From NCBI RefSeq assembly GCF_007859855.1, contig NZ_SJPK01000001.1, positions 223,564-287,563 on the forward strand: a DNA stretch of 64,000 nt, written 5' to 3'. Origin of the DNA: Allorhodopirellula solitaria. GTDB lineage: Bacteria; Planctomycetota; Planctomycetia; Pirellulales; Pirellulaceae. The translations under genes were made by a program, and so were the position numbers. A model generated the notes under the pieces. That model had not been told where the DNA came from. It saw nothing but the letters and a program-made list of their open reading frames with translations, and ran no database searches. Position 1 is the stretch's first letter, and each line of letters begins with the position of its first letter. This document shows positions 53,181 to 62,266 of the stretch, piece after piece.

Positions 53181-54058
53181 GATGATTTCCTAGAGCGTGT
53201 ACGAGGTGGGTCGCCTTGGGGATCGGTCGGAACCGCTGGCGGTGGACTGGTGCCGCCCCCAGCTGGGTTCATTTTCGTGCCCTGCATACGGGCGGGCGCC
53301 ACCGGCATCATGCGGCTGGGATTCCCAGCGGCTGGGTTGCCCGGCGAAGTTCGTCGCCGCAGCGGCAACAACGCCGCCTCCGCATTCCGAGTGACCTCGC
53401 TGAGCAGTTCGTCGACACGCGCGCGGAGGATCCCGGCAGCGGCTAAGGCAGGAATCGCGACGATCAAACCTCCGACCGTGGTCACCAACGCCTGATAAAT
53501 CCCCTCCGCCAGATCGCCCGCCCCTGCGGCCCCGCGACTGGCGGCAACCTGACGAAACGCAAAAATCATTCCCGATACAGTCCCGAGCAAGCCGACCATC
53601 GGCGAGAGGTTCGCAATCATCGACAGGTAATCGATCCGGCGGTGCAGCTGGGCCGATTGCTCAACAAGTGCATTCTCGACGGACTTTTCCATCTCTGACC
53701 AACCAAACTCTCGATTGGCGAGCGCTATCGAAACGACACCAGCAAGCACGCTGGGACGCCGCTGCAGAGCAGACTCCGCATCGGACCAACGCGATTCACG
53801 CAGCGCCGCGGCGACTTCGCTCGCCAATCCCTCGGGAATAAAATCGCGACGCCGCAATGAGATGACTTGGTCGATGACGAGATAAACCGCCACGAGACTC
53901 AGCAAGACCAAGACCAGCAGAATCACCAATCCGGGAACACCGCCGCTGGTGATGATCTCCCAGGCCGATCCACCTGTCGATCCATCTACCGATGGCGGGA
54001 TCGTCGCCTCGGGCTGCGCCAACACTTGCTCGCTGTTGAACATTTCGACTCCATTCAT
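53177..54058 (-). CDS. MotA/TolQ/ExbB-family proton channel-like protein
   Basis: The 293-residue protein has three membrane helices, as in TolQ/ExbB: about 40-65 (VPGLVILLVLVLLSLVAVYLVI), 141-165 (SMIANLSPMVGLLGTVSGMI) and 190-212 (ALVTTVGGLIVAIPALAAAGIL). The segment NLSPMVGLLGTVSGMIFAF is the family signature. The C-terminus is a Pro/Arg-rich tail of about 60 residues, unlike standard ExbB. TolQ/ExbB channels use proton flow to drive a partner (TolR/ExbD), but no such partner gene is adjacent. An AGGAG lies five nt before ATG 54058, itself overlapping the GTPase stop. Confidence 0.85.
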   Translation of the reverse strand: MNGVEMFNSEQVLAQPEATIPPSVDGSTGGSAWEIITSGGVPGLVILLVLVLLSLVAVYLVIDQVISLRRRDFIPEGLASEVAAALRESRWSDAESALQRRPSVLAGVVSIALANREFGWSEMEKSVENALVEQSAQLHRRIDYLSMIANLSPMVGLLGTVSGMIFAFRQVAASRGAAGAGDLAEGIYQALVTTVGGLIVAIPALAAAGILRARVDELLSEVTRNAEAALLPLRRRTSPGNPAAGNPSRMMPVAPARMQGTKMNPAGGGTSPPPAVPTDPQGDPPRTRSRKSS

Positions 54059-55989
54059 AACGTCTCCTCGGCCTCCCCACTGGTACTCGCCTGCGAAGTG
54101 CGGGACGGTTTTACCGAGCGGCCGATCGATAGCAAAAACTCGGCATCCGCCAAGACCGGGTCACTCCATCGCAACCGCAGCACTCCCTCTCTCTGCAGTT
54201 TTTCGATCATGGTGTCGTGTTGATCACGGAGAGATTTTGCGATGCGGTCAACCCGCCGCCGCGACTGACAGACCGACAGAATAATCATTGAGAAGATCGC
54301 CATCGGCAACAGCGACAAAAACAAACTCGTCAACAGCATCGCAGCGCTGGGGTGCGGGAACTGATCGAGCCAATGGTGCACGTGTGCCGGTTCGCCCGGC
54401 GTGCCGATTGCCAGATAACTCGCGTCGAGATAGCCGCGGTACAAAGCCACCAGAGGCCCCGCCATCAACGCCCAAAAGATCAGCGTTCCCACCAACCCGC
54501 CGAGCAACGCGAAACCTGATGAAACACTTCCTCGATCGATGCTGTCATCAAAGGCGGTTTGCGAACCCTCTTGCAACGCATCGATACCCGCGAGCATCGC
54601 CAGCGGTTGGTCATCGGGCGAGGTCGGATCGGCGATACTCTCGGGCGTGACATCGAGACCTCGCAGTTGATGCCGAAACCGATCCGCCATCGGTCCCAGC
54701 CGATCGGTAACCGCGGCGGCAGCCCGCTGTCGCAATCCATTACGCAGATCATGGGCGGTTTCCTGACCTCCCCGAACATTCTGCACACTGGTGTAGACAG
54801 CACCGACGAGCGACGGGATGGATCCCGAGAACGTCAACAGCACGCGGTCCCATGCGCCGTGAGTCAGGTTCAAAACGGACAGAACGGTTCGATAGGGGAA
54901 CCAAATCGCAGCCGTGTCGGCCAACAGGGTCAACCGCAGACGACTGCGAATCGCTGCCCGCAGCGGCGTGTCACCGCCGAGCAAGGTGCCCGCGATCTGC
55001 GTTGGTAATTTCCGCGCTTCCGCGTCGAGTCGATCGACCGCGGCGGTCAATTCGGGTAGTTCCGTCGTCAGCACCGAGGCCACCGCGGCAGTGAACCGGG
55101 CATCGAGCGCCGCCAAGCGAGTGTGTCGGCGATGATCGCCACTGCCTGACTCCAGCAGTGCCGCCTTGACGGCCGCCGCGATCCGTTCTGCCGCCTCACC
55201 GCCAATTTCCATTTCGCCACGGGGATCGATCTCAAAATCGGGCACCCGGACGGCCGGGGCGATGTGACTCTGCGGAGCAATCGAGCGCAATCGGGAGACG
55301 AGTGTTTCGACGTCGGCAGACAAATCGTCGTGGCTCGCCAAGCCGCCAACCTTGTTCTGCACCGGAGCTGGCTCGTCCTGACCAACCATGTTGACGACTG
55401 GGATAACGATCGTGCCTTCGGACGCCGACGCCAGTCCAGTAACCCGCTGACTACGAAGCTGATCTCGACGGACCACCAACAGCAACACCGATGCTAACGA
55501 GAGGGCTCGCTCGGCTACCCCGGCGATGGCCCTCCGGTCATCGGTCGCCCCCGGCGCATCGACGATCAAATAAGGCGTCCCAATGGACTGCATCTTGGCC
55601 GCTTCACAGGCTAAGAACCGCTCGTGACGCGAATCCAGATCCGAGGGCGGCCGGGGACCAATCCATGTCAACTTTTCAGTAGCGTCGTCGAGCTGGTTGC
55701 CGCTGCGAATGGCCGCTGCGATGGACGGTTCATGGACCAGTTGCCGGGTGATCCACGATTTGCCTTGTCCGGTCGCACCGACGATCGCGATGACGGTCGC
55801 GTTATCGGCGCGGTCGGCCAAGACCGCGGCTGCTGCGTCTTCGTGCGCCCGGCAGAGTTCGGTAATCTCTCGGCCTGCTTCGCTGCCGCCGAGCACGCGG
55901 CGGGAAGCCCGCTGGACGCGCCGAACAAAACGATCTCCCGTATCGCCGGCGAGCGGATCGGGGTGAGTCGTTGGCGAAGGGTCATTCAT
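54055..55989 (-). CDS. Membrane-anchored GTPase, dynamin-like (second of pair)
   Basis: The 644-residue protein has a P-loop GATGQGKS (71-78), a DxxG box as DAPGATDD (144-151) and a VIPVVNMVGQ segment at the fourth-motif place, where the usual NKxD is not evident. A helical region follows the GTPase domain, then two hydrophobic hairpin segments (about 480-510 and 545-575) and a basic helix, giving membrane attachment near the C-terminus. The order GTPase, helical stalk, membrane hairpins is that of bacterial dynamin-like proteins, though the resemblance is architectural. It overlaps both neighbours by ATGA. It is probably active with the adjacent GTPase as a pair. Confidence 0.72.
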   Translation of the reverse strand: MNDPSPTTHPDPLAGDTGDRFVRRVQRASRRVLGGSEAGREITELCRAHEDAAAAVLADRADNATVIAIVGATGQGKSWITRQLVHEPSIAAAIRSGNQLDDATEKLTWIGPRPPSDLDSRHERFLACEAAKMQSIGTPYLIVDAPGATDDRRAIAGVAERALSLASVLLLVVRRDQLRSQRVTGLASASEGTIVIPVVNMVGQDEPAPVQNKVGGLASHDDLSADVETLVSRLRSIAPQSHIAPAVRVPDFEIDPRGEMEIGGEAAERIAAAVKAALLESGSGDHRRHTRLAALDARFTAAVASVLTTELPELTAAVDRLDAEARKLPTQIAGTLLGGDTPLRAAIRSRLRLTLLADTAAIWFPYRTVLSVLNLTHGAWDRVLLTFSGSIPSLVGAVYTSVQNVRGGQETAHDLRNGLRQRAAAAVTDRLGPMADRFRHQLRGLDVTPESIADPTSPDDQPLAMLAGIDALQEGSQTAFDDSIDRGSVSSGFALLGGLVGTLIFWALMAGPLVALYRGYLDASYLAIGTPGEPAHVHHWLDQFPHPSAAMLLTSLFLSLLPMAIFSMIILSVCQSRRRVDRIAKSLRDQHDTMIEKLQREGVLRLRWSDPVLADAEFLLSIGRSVKPSRTSQASTSGEAEETL

Positions 55990-58262
55990 TTCGTCGACTC
56001 CGCGGACCGTGGGATCAGTTTCTGCAACTCACCGACAAATTCATCGCGGACACGATAGACCGGCATACTCGGTCCGCTCGTTTCACTGCGGGTGATCCGC
56101 GAGGGCGGGAGGGTCACGTCATTGCCGGCGACCCGGACTTTCATGGGTGGGTCGGGTCGGGCGATGCCCAGTTCGTCGCAGAGCACGGCGAGGAAATCGG
56201 CGAGCTGCTGCCGCGCCGCTTGCTGGCCCACCTCGCGGGCGCCTTGGTTCCCCGCCCACATCGCCGCCAGCGCCCCCAGACCCGCGGCCGCAAACAACTC
56301 GGGGATGGAGGCCGCGAGCACAAAGCTGTGACCAAAGTCGATGGGGACCATCAAAGCTGCCCCGAACGCCGCCAGGATCGTCGCTAAGGGCGTCAATCCA
56401 TGAGCGAGTTTCTTGTGCATCGGAATCTCGCTCCACATCTGGCGGATCGCATCGTCGAGCCGCCGGGGATCGAGCGTCGTGAAATCATCCTGCTCAAATC
56501 GCGTCACCGCTCGCTCGATCGGGGCGAGCAAGAGTTCGTCATCGCCACGGCTATCCTCCTTGCCGCGATCGGTCGCTCGAGGGCGGACGGCAGCCGGGGA
56601 GCGATCGTCCGCTGGCTCGGCCCCCGTCACGACATCTCCCGCCTGCCGCGGAGGTGTCTCGGAGTCGGCATGTTGATCGCGATAGTGTGACAACACGACC
56701 GTGCCGCCCTGTCGTCCGATCTCAGCTAGCAAACGTTCCGGCGCTATCAGTCCGCCATACTCGCCACTGCGGAACCGTCCCTTGATGTCGTCGGCCGCAC
56801 GCTGGCTCAGCGCCGACGGCGTGAGCGATCGAATCAGGTCACCGGCACCGCCGACGAAATTGCGAATCGTAGCGTTCAGTCGCACGCCCCATCTCGCGTA
56901 CCAGGGCGCCGTGGCGGCGAAGGATTCCGACAATTGACGCACGATCCGTTCGCTCTGATGAAGACGCAGCTCGGAAACTTCACCGCTCATATTATGGTTG
57001 GCAAAAAACTCTAAAGACGCATCCAAGAGGACACGTTGGCACTGTTGAGTTTTGACAAAGGAGGCTTCCGCGTTCTCCCGAATCGACTCGAGTCCTTGAT
57101 CCCAAACGATTTTCTCTAAATTAATCCGCAAGGCGCGGTGCAGTTGAGAGAACAGGACCCCACGATCTAGCCTTTGGGGAAGTGACTTCAGGAACCGCTC
57201 GTCATCGATCGACGCCGGAGGGTTCTCATCCGGATTGGACGCCACCTCAAAGAACACGGGCAAGGGTTCATTGTCGTCGAGGGATGAGCCCGCCAGCCCC
57301 ACGGCGACCGCGTTGTCTCGCGAGGGACTACCCCGACCGCCGTCGTCGTCATCGTTTTGCTGTGGAATGAACGGACGGCTGGCGGGAACGTCGTAGTCGT
57401 AGGCGGCGTAGATCGAGGAAACACCGTTTTTCTTGCACAGCGGCGAAAAGGTCTCAAAGATCTGGTCGGGTGTCTGCCGCGGACGCACTTTGTTAACCGC
57501 CAGCATGCGGGGCACCCCCGGCATCAGGTCGGCGGCGATCCGCATTAAGTCAGCCAGCGTCGTGTCGCGCGACGACGCCGCATCGCTGACGATAAGAAAT
57601 GCCGAGCACAGTGTTGCTGCGCGGCCGAGCAACTCCTTGCGCCGCTGCGGCGATCCCAAGCCCAGCTCCTCGTCCGAGACGATGTCAGGACAATCCAACA
57701 ACCCCACGCCCACCTCGTCGAGGCCGGGATCGGTCGCCAACAACGCGACGGCGAGTTGTGATTCTTCTCCCGAACGATTGTTGTACTGGGCAGCCGCCTC
57801 AACAGGGTCTTCCGCAAGATTCTCCGGTGGTTGGCCCAGCGAATCGCCTATGCGTGAAACCAACAGACTCCACAACTCGACGTCCGATCGCCAAGACTCA
57901 GGCAGCCATAAAACGAACCGGTGGGTGCCTTCGCGGTTGCTCGTGCCCCGCAGGGTTCGCTGTTGACCAGCCGGGCTGAGGAAGGAGCTGACCAGACTCG
58001 TTTTGCCACTGTTGAGCATGCCAGCGACGGCCAGGGTCGGCCGATCGACCAAGCGTGCTGCCGTATCGAGACGACGACCCGCCGTCAGGGTTTCTGTGGC
58101 GACCGGCGACTGCATCCGCCGCAACGCCATCAGGTAGCTTTCACGCCCCGGAACCGGTGCCAAACGGGCGACCGCTGCCCGGCGATCGTCGTCTTCCAAC
58201 AACCCTAACAATGCAGGCCAATCGATCTCCGGCTCTTTCGGCGTGCGTCGAAGCGGGAACAT
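55986..58262 (-). CDS. Membrane-anchored GTPase, dynamin-like (first of pair)
   Basis: From ATG 58262 the protein has 758 residues. The GTPase domain starts at about 75: AVAGMLNSGKTSLVSSFL (P-loop at 81-88), DCPDIVSDEE (G3), and AVNKVRPR (NKxR-like G4). A disordered acidic stretch (about 300-330) interrupts the domain. A long helical region, rich in Arg/Glu, follows, then membrane helices (about 640-690: LATILAAFGAALMVPIDFG and LFAAAGLGALAAMWAGNQG) and a C-terminal cytosolic tail. It is the first gene of the minus-strand run and overlaps the second GTPase gene by ATGA. The family is not certain; dynamin-like is inferred from layout. Confidence 0.72.
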   Translation of the reverse strand: MFPLRRTPKEPEIDWPALLGLLEDDDRRAAVARLAPVPGRESYLMALRRMQSPVATETLTAGRRLDTAARLVDRPTLAVAGMLNSGKTSLVSSFLSPAGQQRTLRGTSNREGTHRFVLWLPESWRSDVELWSLLVSRIGDSLGQPPENLAEDPVEAAAQYNNRSGEESQLAVALLATDPGLDEVGVGLLDCPDIVSDEELGLGSPQRRKELLGRAATLCSAFLIVSDAASSRDTTLADLMRIAADLMPGVPRMLAVNKVRPRQTPDQIFETFSPLCKKNGVSSIYAAYDYDVPASRPFIPQQNDDDDGGRGSPSRDNAVAVGLAGSSLDDNEPLPVFFEVASNPDENPPASIDDERFLKSLPQRLDRGVLFSQLHRALRINLEKIVWDQGLESIRENAEASFVKTQQCQRVLLDASLEFFANHNMSGEVSELRLHQSERIVRQLSESFAATAPWYARWGVRLNATIRNFVGGAGDLIRSLTPSALSQRAADDIKGRFRSGEYGGLIAPERLLAEIGRQGGTVVLSHYRDQHADSETPPRQAGDVVTGAEPADDRSPAAVRPRATDRGKEDSRGDDELLLAPIERAVTRFEQDDFTTLDPRRLDDAIRQMWSEIPMHKKLAHGLTPLATILAAFGAALMVPIDFGHSFVLAASIPELFAAAGLGALAAMWAGNQGAREVGQQAARQQLADFLAVLCDELGIARPDPPMKVRVAGNDVTLPPSRITRSETSGPSMPVYRVRDEFVGELQKLIPRSAESTK

Positions 58263-58350
58263 GACAGGCAAACTTGCAAACGAGCGTGATTTTTGCAGGG
58301 AACGAAGCCACCATCATCCCGATTTCTCACGGGAAGCACAAGCACGCCCC

Positions 58351-59046
58351 CTAGTCGATGTACTGAACCCCCGAAGGCATCGGATCCTCACTGATGATAC
58401 GATCGCCCTGGTCATCATATCGGCGGGACTCGTAGGTGCGGGGCTGGAACCCATCACCCTGGATGCCTTCGCCACCCTGGTAGCCGCCACCGACCGCTCC
58501 GCTGCCCAGGTACGGGTCGACGACACCGCCGCTGTATGATGACCCACAAGTACCGCCGCAAGAGGAACCGCAGCCACAATCACCGGGCATCGCCGCGCTA
58601 TATCCACCGTCGACGCATCCGTTGCCCGCATAACCTTGGCCTGCATACCCTTGCCCCGCATAGCCGCCTTGGCAGCCACCGTAGTTGGGAGCGTAGTTCG
58701 GTGCCGGGGCACAGGTCGGTGCCGGAGCACAGGCCTGCGGCGGTGCGTAGTTGGGAGCCGGGGCGTAGTTCGGCGCTGGAGCGTAGGCCGGGGCAGCGGC
58801 CCGTGGCTGGTTGCAACCGAGCAGCCCGCAACGAGGCAGGCAGCAACCAGGCCGACCCGGCGCCGCCATGGGAGCCGCTGGACCATTGTTCGCCAAAGGA
58901 TTGATGGCGGTGCCAATGGCGCGGGCCTGGTTGCACAAGCCGCAACGTGCACCGCGACCGAACAAGAAGTTCTTCATGCCACAGCAACCGGAACTACTGC
59001 CCATGACCATCACGAGCGCAACAAGTGTGAGAGATCGGATAGTCAT
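58351..59046 (-). CDS. Cys- and Gly-rich lipoprotein with repeated motifs
   Basis: The 231-residue protein starts at ATG 59046 with AAGGA about nine nt upstream. A signal helix ends in GSSSGC, a lipobox-like site. The mature part has 16 Cys in all, in CGLC, GCC, PRCGLLGC and CGCGSSC clusters, then repeats of YAPAPN and YAGQG, and a Gly/Tyr-rich end. Such Cys-rich, low-complexity products are common in planctomycetes and may form disulfide-linked cell envelope layers. No known domain is present. A frame extension to 59103 adds nothing recognisable. Confidence 0.72.
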   Translation of the reverse strand: MTIRSLTLVALVMVMGSSSGCCGMKNFLFGRGARCGLCNQARAIGTAINPLANNGPAAPMAAPGRPGCCLPRCGLLGCNQPRAAAPAYAPAPNYAPAPNYAPPQACAPAPTCAPAPNYAPNYGGCQGGYAGQGYAGQGYAGNGCVDGGYSAAMPGDCGCGSSCGGTCGSSYSGGVVDPYLGSGAVGGGYQGGEGIQGDGFQPRTYESRRYDDQGDRIISEDPMPSGVQYID

Positions 59047-59267
59047 CAAAGTTTCCTTCATAAGCAAAGCAGGTGTAAACGGTGGCTTCCGATGGGAGAC
59101 CACTGAAAACTAGGTCGCGTTTCGTGTTGTGCAAACGCAACATTGTTTTTTTTCAGCAACAATTGGTTGTTGGGGCGCAACAGCGATGCTCGATGCGGCG
59201 CATTGGCCGATATCCCCAACGGTCGGTTATTGGTTGACTTCCTTTTTTTGCACGTCTGGTCTCAGCG

Positions 59268-60650
59268 ATGATGCACCCTCGGTACTCTCACGATGCGACA
59301 ACCGCGTTTTCGATGGCGCAAGCCCTCCCAACGCGGAACACACCGGCGGCAACCTGCCGCCACGCACTGCGCAGCAACGAAATCACCGCGACGAACACGT
59401 TCTCATTGGTTGCTCGAAAGATCCTCGCTGCGTTTTGGGTAACCCTCACAGTCACTCTCGTCACACCGCCCTTGCACGCCGAACCGTCCGCTTACGCCGA
59501 ACCATCCACGTACGCCGAACCGTCCGCGAACGGGGGGCTTTCCGCGACGCCTCGCCAATGGCTCGAAGAGTCGGATCCTCCATTGCCGACACCGACTCCC
59601 TCGGCTGACCCGGCTTCGTCGATCCCCGACCCTGACCTGAGCGTCCACCTCGGGCCCGATGTTCGGCTCCTGACGGCGACAGACCATTCCGCGACCCCAG
59701 CAGAGTTGGGAGCGCTCTCCGAACCGGCGTCCGAGATGCCGACGCTGCCATCAAGCTTGACCAAAGACCTACGCAGCGACCGAATCTGGCTGATCAATAC
59801 GCGTTGTCTGTCGCACCACACTTGCTGCATGGATCTGAACCGGCCTGATTTTCGTGTCGAGCGACTCGATCCCTGCGGCCGCCGCCGGGCCTCGAGTGTC
59901 GAGGAATACCTTTCATCAATGGATTCCACACGCCCACGAATCATTTACGTTCATGGAAATCGCCGCGACTCATGCAGAGCGATCTCACAAGGACTCTATG
60001 TTTATCGTCAACTCGCCTGCCACCGGCACGGGGACCAACCCTTTGACTGGGTGATCTGGAGCTGGCCGAGCGATGCGAGTGCTTTATTCATCGCCGACGC
60101 ACGCGAAAAAGCACAGCGAACCGATTCTCAAGGCCTCTACGTGGCTTGGTTGCTCCGCGAACATTACCAGCGTTCTCAACCGACCGGATTGATTGGCTTC
60201 AGTTTCGGCGGACGAATTGTTACCGGAGCCCTGCACGCCTTGGCTGGCGGCACGGTGGGACGACGCACGACCGGGGCCCCCGCCATCACCGGCGCCAATA
60301 TTGATGTGGGGTTGCTCGCTCCCGCGGTCGACACAACTTGGATGATGCCACAGGGGCGTCATGGGCTAGCGACCCAGAACATGAATCGCTTGTCGCTGCT
60401 CTACAACCGCCGTGACATCGCCTTGAGATTCTTCAAGCTCGTCTCGCGCAATCCTGGCGGTCAAGCACTGGGGTACACTGGACCACGCTGCTTCGCCCGC
60501 CGTCATGACGGGACACCGCTGCCCGTCCGCGCTTTCGACTGCGCCCAAACCGTTGGCAATCACCACAGTGAAAAACTGTACTACGAACAAGCACACTGCG
60601 CCGGTCACGAAATGGGGTCGTTAATCGAATCCACCATGGTGATCGATTGA
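59268..60650 (+). CDS. Exported alpha/beta-hydrolase-like protein
   Basis: The 460-residue protein has a long basic N-terminus then a signal-like helix (about 52-70, ending PPLHAEP), a low-complexity part with AEPSAYAEPSTYAEPSA repeats, and an alpha/beta-hydrolase domain from about 220. The latter has RPRIIYVHGNRRD (oxyanion region) and LIGFSFGGRIV with the nucleophile Ser312 (GxSxGG), and a late NHHSEKLYY that may contain the catalytic His. It could act as a lipase or esterase. Two adjacent ATGs (59268 and 59271) are possible starts. Ligand unknown. Confidence 0.75.
   Translation: MMHPRYSHDATTAFSMAQALPTRNTPAATCRHALRSNEITATNTFSLVARKILAAFWVTLTVTLVTPPLHAEPSAYAEPSTYAEPSANGGLSATPRQWLEESDPPLPTPTPSADPASSIPDPDLSVHLGPDVRLLTATDHSATPAELGALSEPASEMPTLPSSLTKDLRSDRIWLINTRCLSHHTCCMDLNRPDFRVERLDPCGRRRASSVEEYLSSMDSTRPRIIYVHGNRRDSCRAISQGLYVYRQLACHRHGDQPFDWVIWSWPSDASALFIADAREKAQRTDSQGLYVAWLLREHYQRSQPTGLIGFSFGGRIVTGALHALAGGTVGRRTTGAPAITGANIDVGLLAPAVDTTWMMPQGRHGLATQNMNRLSLLYNRRDIALRFFKLVSRNPGGQALGYTGPRCFARRHDGTPLPVRAFDCAQTVGNHHSEKLYYEQAHCAGHEMGSLIESTMVID
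59478..59531 (+). repeat. Three tandem 18-bp units in the hydrolase gene
   Basis: Three in-frame 18-bp units, each close to GCCGAACCGTCCACGTAC, encode AEPSAY, AEPSTY and AEPSAN. They look like a recent slippage expansion after the signal helix. Confidence 0.7.
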
Positions 60651-60824
60651 GTTGGAGCGAGCGGGCACCCCGCAAAGCTTCACTAACCCGATCGAACGTT
60701 ACGAAATGACTGCTGAGCACAACATGATCGATCGCTTTTCCTGACATCAGTGGACCCAACAGACCGATGATCTTCATCAGCGGCACGCGTCCATTTCACC
60801 CGGTTCGATTCAGGCAACTCAGCA

Positions 60825-61502
60825 ATGCGATCAAGGATGATCCCAACTCAGCGCAGCAGATTGGCATGGACGGCGTTCGCCATCCTCTTGATGACGTCCT
60901 CACTGCAGGCAGGATCACCCTGGTATGTGCCATGGGAAGGCCCGTGGCCCTGGTCGCGATTTGAGGGATCGCGACGAATCGACGTGATCGGTCCCATCGG
61001 AAACCGATTGCCTCCCTCGTACCGACGCCAATACAATCGCCCCAGCTACATCGGCGGCAAGATTGCCGCCAAAATTGCACCTTCGAGCCAAGAGGCGATG
61101 GCATTCCATCGCTCCAACGAACTCGGGCTCTACGACGACAACGGGATCAAAGGGGCATTTGCTGGGAAGCACTGTCCACCAGAGCGGGTCGAGCAGCACT
61201 ATTTCTACCCCAAGCCTTGGGAGGTGCTTCTGGTGGGTCCCCGCGACGATCGCATGCAAACGTCGCAGACCGACGAAGAGTTTTCGCCACCAGAAATCTA
61301 TCAAGAATTCGAACCGCGAGAATTCCGAGAACTGCTCGAAGAGTCCAATGCACTCGATGATGCCATCGAATTAGAAGCTCCGTTCGGCGAACTCGAACCG
61401 CTCGATGAATCACCCGAAGATGCTCTCGATGGATTGGCGCTGCCTGAGTCGGAACAGCCCGAGATGACATTGCCCGAGTTGACTCTACCCGATGGGCAAT
61501 GA
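60825..61502 (+). CDS. Secreted acidic protein of unknown function
   Basis: The 225-residue protein has an N-terminal signal (LAWTAFAILLMTSSLQAGS), then an aromatic-rich domain of about 110 residues (WYVPWEGPWPWSRFEGSRR; PPSYRRQYNRPSYIGGKIAAKIAPSSQEA; HYFYPKPWEVLLVGPRDDR), followed by a highly acidic C-terminal tail rich in Glu, Leu and Pro. I recognise no domain. It is probably exported. The ATG 60825 start is used; ATG 60837 is possible. Neighbours are the hydrolase 174 bp upstream and the convergent peroxidase downstream. Confidence 0.65.
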   Translation: MRSRMIPTQRSRLAWTAFAILLMTSSLQAGSPWYVPWEGPWPWSRFEGSRRIDVIGPIGNRLPPSYRRQYNRPSYIGGKIAAKIAPSSQEAMAFHRSNELGLYDDNGIKGAFAGKHCPPERVEQHYFYPKPWEVLLVGPRDDRMQTSQTDEEFSPPEIYQEFEPREFRELLEESNALDDAIELEAPFGELEPLDESPEDALDGLALPESEQPEMTLPELTLPDGQ

Positions 61503-61548
61503 GTCCTCAGGCTGATCCTGCGGCCGCGGTCCTACTCATCGGCGAGAA

Positions 61549-62130
61549 CTAACTCTTCTCGGCTAAGAGTTTTTCGATCGCGGTGGTCATTTCCGCATCC
61601 GATGGTTTCGTTGCCGAACGGAAGCGGTTGGCGAGTTGACCATCGCGACCGATCAGAAATTTCTCGAAGTTCCACTTGATCGCCCCCGTGCCCGCTGGCG
61701 GGGCCGTTTCGCTCGTCAAGTGTTGGTAGAGTTCGCTGGCGTCGTCTGTGTTGACTTCAACCTTACTCATCATCGGGAAGGTGACGCCAAACTTGGCGCT
61801 GCAGAACTGTTGGATCTCCGCGTTCGTGCCCGGTTCTTGACGGCCGAACTCGTTGCAGGGGAATCCCAAGATGACCAGTCCTTGGTCCTTGTACTTCTCG
61901 TATAAATCCTGCAATCCAGCGTACTGTTTGGTGTAGCCGCACCTGCTGGCAACGTTCACGATTAGCACCACTTTGCCTTCATAGTCATCCAGGTCGACGG
62001 ATTTTCCATCGATCGTTTTGGCGGTGAAATCCAAAGAATTACTGTGCTCAGCAGAGACGGCGTCTGCGGCCGAAAGAGGTGCGGTCATGAAACATCCGAG
62101 GGCCAAAGCGAGTAAAAAAAGTCGTGTCAT
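61549..62130 (-). CDS. Exported glutathione peroxidase-family protein
   Basis: From ATG 62130 the 193-residue product has a signal peptide (about 1-22, ALALGCFMTAPLSAAD), then the GPx fold: NVASRCGYTKQY with peroxidatic C64, GFPCNEFGRQEPG (Q98) and WNFEKFLI (W153). The Cys-type enzyme reduces hydroperoxides, likely using thioredoxin; C92 in PCNEFG is the usual second conserved Cys. An in-frame extension to 62220 would overlap the 5' end of the SDR frame but adds no signal. It probably protects the periplasm. Confidence 0.9.
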   Translation of the reverse strand: MTRLFLLALALGCFMTAPLSAADAVSAEHSNSLDFTAKTIDGKSVDLDDYEGKVVLIVNVASRCGYTKQYAGLQDLYEKYKDQGLVILGFPCNEFGRQEPGTNAEIQQFCSAKFGVTFPMMSKVEVNTDDASELYQHLTSETAPPAGTGAIKWNFEKFLIGRDGQLANRFRSATKPSDAEMTTAIEKLLAEKS

Positions 62131-62266
62131 CGGTCGAATTCCAACAGGATCAGAGGGAGAGAATCGGGGACTCACGATATGATAGTAGGCAAGCCGATAG
62201 GAAATGAACAGGCTTTTCATTTGGCTCTACCCCTATTTGACCGCAGCCACGAGAGAGAGAATTCAG

